Of a stretch of DNA of 20,241 nt, positions 1-6,751 are shown piece by piece (the first letter of the stretch is position 1; every line of letters begins with the position of its first letter). The stretch is from Planctomycetota bacterium (GTDB lineage Bacteria > Planctomycetota > Phycisphaerae > WQYP01). Location: assembly GCA_021852225.1 (NCBI GenBank), contig JAJZOA010000114.1, positions 1-20,241 on the forward strand, given 5' to 3'. Made by a program: the position numbers and the translations under genes. The notes under the pieces are model-generated. The model had not been told where the DNA came from. It did not search any database and saw only the letters and a program-made list of their open reading frames with translations.

Positions 1-700
1 CTTTTAGACGGGATAATACAGCCAGATTTTTCCGAATAAGGGCGGTTTTCACACGTTCCAACCCATGCGCCTGACAGCCGATGCCGTCTATCAGATCACG
101 ATTTTTCAGAAGGGTGATCAATCTTGCATAACGCAGTGTGTTTTGGGTGGAATCAAGAATATCGTAATCATTGATGAGCAGTTTCGTGTGCGGAAAATCA
201 TGCCGGGCCAACCGGTAACACCAGATCACCCATCCCCATTTCGTGTTTCCGCCGGGAAGGCCGGTGCGATATGCCGGCGGATTCTGCAACGGCTCATTCA
301 CTACGTCCATCAGAGCAGTGCGCGATGCATAACGCCGGGCAAAAGCGGCGAACCATTGACGCACCGCGGCTTTGGCATTGGATTTGTTTACCCACCGCGG
401 CTGATTCTGCCCCCAGATCATGTTGTGCTGTTTTACAATCAGATGACGGCGTTTGGCCAGGGTATACATAGCGTCGAGATTGCGCCAAAGAAAGACCCCC
501 TTTTGAGGCTCCACATTACCCCATTTACCCGCATTTTCAGGGGTTATCTGATTAAATAATGTGCCAAACAGCGGCGAATTAAATCCGCTCCAGGTTGTGC
601 CAAGAAATTTGGCGCGATTGGGCGCAGCGGCACGGGTCAAATTTGAAAGCGCCAGACAGCCCGATAAAGCGGCCAATATCAATATATAGCGCATCTTCAT
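1..700 (-). CDS. GH10 endo-1,4-beta-xylanase, N-terminal part (runs off left edge)
   Basis: Reading the minus strand from an ATG at 700 gives 233 codons with no stop before the window edge, so the C-terminus is missing. Family GH10 enzymes hydrolyse beta-1,4 links in xylan. Visible GH10 signatures are ITPENAGKW (about residues 52-60), KQHNMIWGQNQP (90-101), DVVNEP (132-137, with E136 as the expected acid/base), LLINDYD (174-180) and DGIGCQAHG (205-213). The nucleophile Glu lies beyond the edge. The N-terminus is a signal sequence: K2 and R4, then a hydrophobic run, then an AAA site near residues 24-26. L12-S13-G14-C15 also fits a lipobox, so it could be a lipoprotein. A GGAG lies upstream of the ATG; a second ATG two codons in (at 694) is possible. 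Family call is secure; exact substrate is inferred. Confidence 0.9.
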   Translation of the reverse strand, partial: MKMRYILILAALSGCLALSNLTRAAAPNRAKFLGTTWSGFNSPLFGTLFNQITPENAGKWGNVEPQKGVFLWRNLDAMYTLAKRRHLIVKQHNMIWGQNQPRWVNKSNAKAAVRQWFAAFARRYASRTALMDVVNEPLQNPPAYRTGLPGGNTKWGWVIWCYRLARHDFPHTKLLINDYDILDSTQNTLRYARLITLLKNRDLIDGIGCQAHGLERVKTALIRKNLAVLSRLK

Positions 701-719
701 GAGAAAACTCCAGCAGGAA

Positions 720-775
720 CAGTTGCCCAAATCAGTTGATTCATTATCGCATCATTGCGTTGAATTTGGCAACTG
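720..775. promoter_or_regulatory. Imperfect dyad upstream of the GH10 gene
   Basis: CAGTTGCCCAAAT at 720-732 is the inverted complement of ATTTGGCAACTG at 764-775, with one bulged C. It lies 20-75 bases upstream of the GH10 start, so it could be an operator or a leader hairpin. No clear sigma-70 promoter was seen nearby. Confidence 0.3.
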
Positions 776-849
776 GGTAATACTCCCCAGAATCCGGCCT
801 GGCTGCCAAGGTAGTTTTTTTCCAATTTTCGGAGTCCATTTTATTCAGG

Positions 850-1000
850 TAAAACGTCGTGAGTTACGTCGCAGTTCAACGCCAAGGTGGCCATGGAACC
901 GGTCTGGGCGGCGTATTTTGGCTGAACTGGCAAGCTGGGTTGAGGACGAGATAATTAGCCAAACAGATTTTCAAGAAGCCCTAAAATTATCAAGGAGCGG
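850..1000 (+). pseudogene. Decayed IS3-type transposase OrfA remnant
   Basis: The frame from 872 reads QFNAKVAMEPVWA and soon hits a stop. This resembles the N-terminal QFKAKVALEA-type segment of IS3-family OrfA proteins. A frameshift away, from about 910, the sequence reads ILAELASWVEDEIISQ, similar to the following helix-turn-helix segment of the same family (AELA...HPNQIS). There is an in-frame stop just before (TGA at 860) and another after. No inverted repeats or OrfB were seen. It appears to be a short, broken relic. The call rests on two short motif matches only. Confidence 0.38.
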
Positions 1001-1003
1001 CGG

Positions 1004-1429
1004 CTACACATCCCCTAGGGCTTTTAGCCGCAGCCAGACGTCCAATACATAGTCAAAGTAGAAGTCGAAATCCTTGAGCACCACGCCCGCCTTCACGGTC
1101 GCCTTTACAGCCGCAAAGTCCGGGCGGTGGAACTCCCGATACTCCGGCAATTGATTCAGTAATGCCAGCGGCACCCGCTTGGCGTCGAAAATATTTCAGC
1201 CACGGCAGAAGTGTTGCTCATTCCCGCCCGGCTGTCAACAATCGGACGTCCTTCATATTTAGCCCAATCTTCGCCTGTCGCGACTCTTTTCTTATCACAT
1301 CCGGGATGGCCACTTGTTGTCCAAAAAAAAGACACAAGCAGGTAACAACTAATGTATCGTCCGCACGCCCTGTTGCGGCCTGGCTGGCGTGTGATGTTCC
1401 ATTGCTGGAAAAGGGCTTTAATGCGGTGG
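1004..1429 (-). pseudogene. Unidentified frameshifted coding remnant
   Basis: On the minus strand, 1004-1195 is open for 63 codons to a TAG, with high third-position GC and a protein-like composition (for example VPLALLNQLPEY, then FDFYFDYVLDVWLRLK), but has no start codon. A TGA precedes it at 1196-1198. In a neighbouring frame just upstream, bases up to about 1429 are open and end with NTSAVAEIF, and both frames meet at a run of four T. Joined there they would read AVAEIF-DAKRVPLA, as expected for one protein broken by a small indel. I do not recognise the family. It lies directly downstream of the PIN toxin stop. It may also be chance open frame. Confidence 0.25.
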
Positions 1430-1831
1430 TTAACTTATAAGCCTGATAAATTGACCGGGTGAGACAACCGCAACACCCTGACGGGATTTGACGGGAAAAT
1501 ACCGAAGGTTTCCGGTAATCAGGTAATCTGCGGAAGTTGCGAGCGCCGCTTCGAGAAATGGACAGTCATACGGATCCGGTAACACCATCGCGGTTGGTGG
1601 TGGCGCACAAAGCTCGCCTTCAATTTGAATCTGGCGCACTATTGTGGCGACTTCGCCCGGGTCAAAACAGAACGCAGGCCGCAAAAGCACTTCCGCGTAT
1701 TTCGCCATTATTCGGGCAGAATAGCAGACTTTCCAAGTGCCAACGGCGATCCCGGAGGCAATCTGTCCTGGTGGCCCGAAAGGCGAAAGCAGGCCGGACA
1801 CAAGGATGCTTGTGCCGACCACAATTCTCAC
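1430..1831 (-). CDS. PIN-domain toxin-like protein (COG1569 type), active site degenerate
   Basis: A 133-residue protein starting at GTG 1831. PIN-domain toxins are Mg-dependent ribonucleases using a cluster of acidic residues. Overall layout fits the family: beta1 followed by LVSGLLSPFGPPG (10-22), YAEVLLRP (45-52), LPDPYDCPFLEAAL (84-97) and DYLITGNLRYFP (102-113). The N-terminal D-T-N of the family is G6-T7-S8 here, so the first catalytic Asp is absent. The usual Glu before Y45 is K44. D86 and D89 remain. The start overlaps the antitoxin stop by 4 bases (GTGA), so translation is coupled. As nuclease activity needs the acidic cluster, this is probably an inactive or decaying toxin. The family is clear; inactivity is inferred. 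Confidence 0.82.
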   Translation of the reverse strand: MRIVVGTSILVSGLLSPFGPPGQIASGIAVGTWKVCYSARIMAKYAEVLLRPAFCFDPGEVATIVRQIQIEGELCAPPPTAMVLPDPYDCPFLEAALATSADYLITGNLRYFPVKSRQGVAVVSPGQFIRLIS

Positions 1832-2115
1832 TGTTTGCGGTCCCGTCGAACGGCGGCAACTTCCGCGGCAATACGGCGGCGCGACAATCGCGCGGCGCCA
1901 CGTTTTGCAGTGCTGCGCTGCCTGCGGTCGACGGCCTGAAGAGCCCGGATTTGTCGCAATGTTCGCAGCGTATCTTCCAGATTGCTTTCATCAGCAGAAG
2001 GAACAATGGCTATCGGGTGGCTATGGTGGGTAAGAACGACTTCCCCTTCACAGGGCAACTTGCGCAGAACGGATGCGGCAATCATTCTCACAGCGCGAAT
2101 GGTCACAAATCGCAT
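1828..2115 (-). CDS. Phd/YefM-like antitoxin of the PIN pair
   Basis: A 95-residue protein from ATG 2115, with GCGAGG just upstream as ribosome site. The N-terminus MRFVTIRAVR, then LRKLPCEGEVVLTHHSHPIAIV (18-38), matches the pattern of small Phd/YefM-like antitoxins that pair with PIN_3 toxins (IRDLR, then EGELVLT.NGKPIAIL). The C-terminal half (about 50-95) is Arg/Ala-rich and helical, expected for the toxin-binding tail. The stop overlaps the toxin GTG. Such antitoxins usually bind DNA and repress their own operon, and a palindrome sits 55-67 bases upstream. An upstream in-frame extension exists but covers the operator and looks non-coding. The toxin partner looks inactive, so the antitoxin may act only as a regulator. 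Confidence 0.72.
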   Translation of the reverse strand: MRFVTIRAVRMIAASVLRKLPCEGEVVLTHHSHPIAIVPSADESNLEDTLRTLRQIRALQAVDRRQRSTAKRGAARLSRRRIAAEVAAVRRDRKQ

Positions 2116-2158
2116 AAAAACCTCGCTGGCCCAATGACCGTCTGCAGGCGTACCCGGC

Positions 2159-2182
2159 TTTGTGTATTTTTTGTGTACACAA
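2159..2182 (-). promoter_or_regulatory. Candidate operator/promoter of the toxin-antitoxin pair
   Basis: TTGTGTACACAA at 2171-2182 is a perfect 12-bp palindrome, and TTTGTGTA occurs at 2159-2166 and again at 2170-2177, one helical turn apart. On the minus strand a weak TTGATT (2190-2195) lies 17 bases before AAAATA (2167-2172), so the palindrome would fall in a promoter spacer. This placement suits autorepression by the antitoxin. Confidence 0.45.
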
Positions 2183-2305
2183 TAAGGAATCAAGCTGCGC
2201 GCATTGACTGCTGAGTGCCGATGCGTGCCAATCTGTGCGTGCAGATTATTTCCGCGCGTTTGCCAATGGCGATTCGCACTGCTGCTGTAGTAAAGGATGC
2301 GTCTG

Positions 2306-4867
2306 TCAGGCAACTGAACGGCCTTCAAGAGCGGCCAAAGAACCGCGCTGGACGACGTCTGGCTCGCGGCCCAATAGATCGTCCCGTCTTTGAACAGTCG
2401 GTTTGTAGCGGTTGGCGGCCAATGCTTCCAGCACGGCCAGGATAAGCACAAGTGCCAGAATTCCAGGCATCAGCGAACTGCCTTGTGAATTTTTCTGCAG
2501 AACAGCCTGAAGCTGTCGTGCGGTTGCGGCAATCAGTGGTGGCGATTTTACAGGCGCTTCTTTGGCAATAATTTTGGCTGATGTGGCACGTAAATCCACT
2601 TCCGCACCCGGATTATTTACCACAAAACGCCCATGGAAATCGTGGTCAAAACTTTCCCATTTGTATACGCCCGCCCGATATGTTTCCTGAAAAATCCATT
2701 CCGGCCGGCCTTCCGGTCCGGGAATAGATTTGACATTCACCGGGACATCGCTGCCAGGAACAGTCACGTTCAGACTGGCCTGAGCGTTTTGGTTGGGCAG
2801 CGGAATAGAGACCGCCTGCTGTGGTTCGTAACTCGTAAGGTGAGCCAGGGTTCCAGCGCTACCCAGGGCAATGCGCACGATCATCGGCAAAAAGGCGGAT
2901 GTAGTGGCAATATTGGTCCAACCGCCGCCCGGTGCGGTTAGAAAGGTGTAAACTCTGCCCTGTCCAAGCGTGTGTTCCACCAGCAGCAGAGACTGATCTT
3001 CAAGCCTGGAAAGTGCTTTGCCAATGGCGGGCGAATTGGCCGGCAAAGCCCACCGCCCCACCACCACAATCCGCTGAAACGGCGTTTGTGTGGGAAAAAG
3101 GTGCGCGAAAATGTGACTTTTGATATCCACCCAGCTTACCGGGCTACCATTGGAATTCTGCATGGGCCCAGTAAGCGTGCCGGGCAGCATCTGCCTGGTA
3201 CCGGCCAAAAGACTGTTATAATTCGCTTTGTTCACCGCCGGCCCCAGGAGCCAGCAGACTCGCCCGCCGGAGCGAACAAAGCGGGACAAGCTGTCGGCCG
3301 CTGGCGCAGTCAGACGCGGCACATCACACATAAATACCGCTGCATATGGGTCCAGGTTTGTGCCAGAAAAGTCCGCCGCCGATACATAGGTCGGGGCAAT
3401 GCTCCAAAGGGGCTTCCCGGCCGCGGCAAATTGCGCGCCAGCAAACGGGGCCAGGGCCGCCTGGGTAAAAAAGCCAGTACTGCCAGGCAAAGGCGAAGCC
3501 TGGGTGCCCACCACCAGGACCCGAATTTTGTGCGCCACCCGCAACATCAGGCTGCGCTGGTCCGCCCAGCCCAGTGCGTCCGAGGCCCCCGCCTGACGCA
3601 CGGCAAAAAGGTGGTAACCGGCCGCAGGCAGCGTGAAGGACAGTTTGACCGACCCGCGCGCCGATGCGGTGCCCGCGGGGCCAAGCTGAATATGGGCAGC
3701 CGCGCCAGGTATCGTTCGACCATCCATTTGCAGATCAAAAGTCGGCACTACTGCAGTCTGGCCATTGTTGATCACCGCGGCTTTGAAGATCATTTTACTG
3801 CCGATTACCGGCTGGCCACGGGTGATATTTAACTTGGTTATGCCAACATCGTCCGGAATACTGCCAGTGGCCTGCGGCATAAGCACTACCTGAATTTCCG
3901 GGTTCCGCTTCAAGGCGCGGAACATGTCTGTATCCGCTGCGGCCGGGCCGGCGAAATCGGAAACGATCACAAGCAGGCGGCTGGCTTCATCGGAATTGCG
4001 GAGCAGCCGCACCGAACGGGCTATCAGAAGTTGCATGGGAAGCGTGCGGCCAGTGCTTTGAATTTTTCCCAGCCGCCCTAGAACCGCCACGCGGTTGGCA
4101 CTTAAATGGTCAGTCACGGCTGAACTGCCAGGATTGGTCAGCAGCACCGCAACCTGGGCCGGCCGGATGACGGAACTTATTAACGATTGTACCTGGGCGG
4201 TGGCCTGCGCAAGCCGCGATTGAAGGCCCGCATGGGCCAGCATAGATTGCGAATTATCCAGAATAATGACGCACGCGGTGGAACTGCCATCAAAATGCGC
4301 CGCGGACGCTGGAAACAGCGTATCTGTTCCCAGTCCGAATACGGCCGTAGCGGCAGCCAGTAGACCCGCAACCAGCAGAGCGATGGGCAATATAAAACCT
4401 GGTGTGCGACCGTTCGGCGACGTCCGGGGTGTGGCGGAGGGTTGTAGAGCAGGCGTACCATCCGGCCGGGTTGGCAGCGCGGCGCTGGCGGCCCGCTGCC
4501 GGTTTTCGATCATGCCACCCAACAAGGTGCCGGTGACCGCCAGCAGACCAAGCCCCACCAGCAAAAGCAGAACCATGCCATAAGCCAGAATTGGCCGCCC
4601 GCCATGCACCAGCGGCCCGGCAACCGCCATGGCAATCATGGCGAAGACCGCCATCCGGAGCAGCAGAAGAAGAAAGTTCTGAACCTGCCGCCGCCGGGAC
4701 GTTTTTTGAGCTGTGATTCGCAGGAATCGCAACGTGGGGAATTGCACAATGGGGGAACGCACGCGGTTCAGCAGATGCAGCGCCACGGGAATGCCCGCAG
4801 CCAGCAGACCCACCAGCATGACCGGACTGGCAAAACTCAGGGCCGCAATAGACCCGAACACATTCAT
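2306..4867 (-). CDS. BatA-like membrane protein with VWA-type and GATase-like regions
   Basis: An 853-residue protein. The N-terminus (about 13-90) is the BatA aerotolerance-type domain: two membrane helices, HLLNR at 31-35, and SRRRQVQNFLLLLLR at 57-71. Two more helices lie near 93-118 and 157-178. A VWA-like domain follows with MIDAS D204-x-S206-x-S208 and a VSDF strand at 302-305. About 445-650 resembles the glutamine-amidotransferase-like fold common in these proteins (RSGGRVCWLLGP, 531-542). A last helix lies near 820-840 (LALVLILAVLEAL). I chose ATG 4867, just before MNVFGS, because AAGG lies about 10 bases upstream and the family starts close to the first helix; ATGs at 4891, 4900 and 4906 are possible. 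It follows the DUF58 gene by 71 bases. A role in envelope integrity or chaperone-like assembly is family inference. Confidence 0.85.
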   Translation of the reverse strand: MNVFGSIAALSFASPVMLVGLLAAGIPVALHLLNRVRSPIVQFPTLRFLRITAQKTSRRRQVQNFLLLLLRMAVFAMIAMAVAGPLVHGGRPILAYGMVLLLLVGLGLLAVTGTLLGGMIENRQRAASAALPTRPDGTPALQPSATPRTSPNGRTPGFILPIALLVAGLLAAATAVFGLGTDTLFPASAAHFDGSSTACVIILDNSQSMLAHAGLQSRLAQATAQVQSLISSVIRPAQVAVLLTNPGSSAVTDHLSANRVAVLGRLGKIQSTGRTLPMQLLIARSVRLLRNSDEASRLLVIVSDFAGPAAADTDMFRALKRNPEIQVVLMPQATGSIPDDVGITKLNITRGQPVIGSKMIFKAAVINNGQTAVVPTFDLQMDGRTIPGAAAHIQLGPAGTASARGSVKLSFTLPAAGYHLFAVRQAGASDALGWADQRSLMLRVAHKIRVLVVGTQASPLPGSTGFFTQAALAPFAGAQFAAAGKPLWSIAPTYVSAADFSGTNLDPYAAVFMCDVPRLTAPAADSLSRFVRSGGRVCWLLGPAVNKANYNSLLAGTRQMLPGTLTGPMQNSNGSPVSWVDIKSHIFAHLFPTQTPFQRIVVVGRWALPANSPAIGKALSRLEDQSLLLVEHTLGQGRVYTFLTAPGGGWTNIATTSAFLPMIVRIALGSAGTLAHLTSYEPQQAVSIPLPNQNAQASLNVTVPGSDVPVNVKSIPGPEGRPEWIFQETYRAGVYKWESFDHDFHGRFVVNNPGAEVDLRATSAKIIAKEAPVKSPPLIAATARQLQAVLQKNSQGSSLMPGILALVLILAVLEALAANRYKPTVQRRDDLLGREPDVVQRGSLAALEGRSVA

Positions 4868-4938
4868 CAAGCTGTCAGCCTTTACGTACATGCCGGACAT
4901 TCGCATATTGCAGAGGTCGCGGCGGTTGTCCAAACCGT

Positions 4939-5865
4939 TCAGCGGCGCGAGGTCCGCCGCAGCACTTCGCGTATTTGTGCGTCCCAGGGAATATCGGTAA
5001 ACGCGGTGATATAATCGATCCGCGACTGGCCGCACTTGAATTTCAGCAATTCCAGATAGGCCTGCACTTCCTTGCGGTAGTCATCGCGAATAATTTTAGG
5101 GTCAATCTGCAGGCGCGTGCCATCCTCCATATCTTCAAAAGTGACCGGACGGTTGTAATTAAGTTCCATTTCGCCGCGATCCAGAACATGAATCATGACC
5201 AACTGGTGACGGGCGTGGCGGAGATGCTGCAGGGAAGTGGCGATTCGTTCCGGGTCATCAAACAGATCGCTGATAACAATCACCAGCCCGCGTCGCGGAA
5301 TTTTTGCCGCCACCCGGTGCAGCGTGGCTGCCAGGTCCGTGGTTCTGCCGGGGGAAAGCTTTTCCAGAGATACAAATATCTGGTCCAGGTGAGATGGCCC
5401 ATTCCCCTGCGGAATTTCCAGGCGGATGGCATTATCAAACGCGACCAGCCCGACCATGTCCTGCTGATTGGAGAGCATATACGCCAGAGATGCGGCCAGC
5501 ACTGCGGAATAATCAAACTTGCTGACCTGCCGCACGCCTTTGACCGACGCGTCTTCCTGGGCAGCTGTGCCAAACCGCATGGATGCCGACGCATCCAGGC
5601 ATATGGTGGCCCGCATATTGGTTTCCTGTTCGTATTGTTTTATGTAATACCGGTCGGTCTTAGCCAGTACTGTCCAGTCAAGGTGCTTGATTTCATCACC
5701 GGGGACATATTCACGATGTTCGGCAAATTCAATACTGAAGCCTTTGTGCGGACTTTTATGCAAACCGGCATACACGCCTTCCACCACCCCGCGCACCGTC
5801 AGTTCCATGCGCCGCAACTGGGCGGCCTGGGCCGGTTTGAAAAATTTGTATTGATATGCGGGCAT
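4939..5865 (-). CDS. DUF58 domain protein (VWA-like, MoxR-associated type)
   Basis: A 308-residue protein from ATG 5865 with AAGAGG upstream. The DUF58 signature FAEHREYVPGDEIKHLDW is at 47-64, followed by a VWA-like domain whose MIDAS is D91-A-S93-A-S95. The strand VIVISDLFDD lies near 195-204. DUF58 proteins are normally partners of MoxR AAA+ ATPases and BatA proteins. Here BatA follows 71 bases downstream, but no MoxR gene is upstream: rsmD occupies that place 111 bases away. No membrane helix or signal peptide is evident, so it should be cytoplasmic. The molecular function of the family is not well defined. Confidence 0.9.
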   Translation of the reverse strand: MPAYQYKFFKPAQAAQLRRMELTVRGVVEGVYAGLHKSPHKGFSIEFAEHREYVPGDEIKHLDWTVLAKTDRYYIKQYEQETNMRATICLDASASMRFGTAAQEDASVKGVRQVSKFDYSAVLAASLAYMLSNQQDMVGLVAFDNAIRLEIPQGNGPSHLDQIFVSLEKLSPGRTTDLAATLHRVAAKIPRRGLVIVISDLFDDPERIATSLQHLRHARHQLVMIHVLDRGEMELNYNRPVTFEDMEDGTRLQIDPKIIRDDYRKEVQAYLELLKFKCGQSRIDYITAFTDIPWDAQIREVLRRTSRR

Positions 5866-5976
5866 ACGAAAGCCTCTTTTGCGTTACAAATTTACCAATT
5901 CCCGCCGACCGAGGCGGCCCAATCCCGACGGCGGCGAATCCGCCAGACCGGGTCGCGGCAGACCGGCGGTCCCCGG

Positions 5977-6639
5977 TCAGATATCGCCTGGAGAATCAGC
6001 CGGCGCATGATCAGCCACGACGTTCGCAGCTTGGCTCCCGGTGCCGGCTTGCGTTTCCAGCCAGGTAATGGTCATGGACCCGTATACCATTTGCCGAATG
6101 ACCAGCGGTGCCAGCCGCAATCCGGTAAGTTTTACTTCGGTCGGATGGCGTAAAATAATCAGTCCTCCGGTCGGTACCCAGTCCAAGGCCAAAGCCTGCA
6201 CCAGGTTATCCACCGCATCCCGTTCATCCGGCGATTCCATCTGGGCATAAGGCGGATCCACAAATGCCAGCAGAAATTTCAACGGCCGACCATCCGGCGT
6301 CGGCAGACCCGCGAGTGCCGATGGCGTGCGGTAGGCATCCAGCCGCAGCACATCGCTCCTGTCTTTAACGCCAAAGGCCACAATGTTGTTGCGTAAATTT
6401 TCCAGAGCCGATCGGCCGTTTTCCACAAAGACCACCCGTGGCGAGCCGCGCGAAAGGCATTCAAGCCCCAGCGAGCCGGTGCCACAGAAGCAATCCAGCA
6501 CCGGCGTGGCGGAAAAATCCACAGCCACGGCCAGCGCATCGAACAATGACTGTTTGGCTCGATCCGTTATCGGGCGTGTGGTGTCATCGGAGGGGGAAAT
6601 GACAGGACGACCGCGAAATTTGCCCGCAATGATTCTCAT
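5977..6639 (-). CDS. rsmD: 16S rRNA (guanine-966-N2)-methyltransferase RsmD
   Basis: A 220-residue protein that should methylate G966 of 16S rRNA with S-adenosylmethionine. The start MRIIAGKFRGR, the segment RPITDRAKQSLFDAL (22-36), the SAM-binding motif LDCFCGTGSLGLE (48-60) and the catalytic FVDPPY (126-131) are all typical. Length is slightly above the usual 180-200 because of a polar tail after about residue 196. The ribosome site is poor. It is sandwiched between the repeat-protein gene (112 bases) and the DUF58 gene (111 bases), all on the minus strand, so it may be co-transcribed although functionally unrelated. Confidence 0.93.
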   Translation of the reverse strand: MRIIAGKFRGRPVISPSDDTTRPITDRAKQSLFDALAVAVDFSATPVLDCFCGTGSLGLECLSRGSPRVVFVENGRSALENLRNNIVAFGVKDRSDVLRLDAYRTPSALAGLPTPDGRPLKFLLAFVDPPYAQMESPDERDAVDNLVQALALDWVPTGGLIILRHPTEVKLTGLRLAPLVIRQMVYGSMTITWLETQAGTGSQAANVVADHAPADSPGDI

Positions 6640-6751
6640 AGCAAATCATGCTACCGCCAAAAGGGAATTTCGGCATCCTGACAAAAGCCGGACACCTGTC
6701 GCGCCTGGATTCAGAATCAGCGGTTAACAGCGGCTGTCCGTTCGCAGGGGA

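Noticed and set aside
65..559. Plus-strand open frame of 164 codons
   Set aside because: It is the antisense of the GH10 xylanase frame, which has clear family motifs on the minus strand.
2116..2451. N-terminal extension of the antitoxin frame
   Set aside because: It covers the operator palindrome and overlaps the BatA end; the ATG at 2115 has a ribosome site and matches the family start.
4975..6153. Long plus-strand open frame (392 codons)
   Set aside because: It lies opposite DUF58 and rsmD, both with strong family motifs, and its translation resembles no protein.
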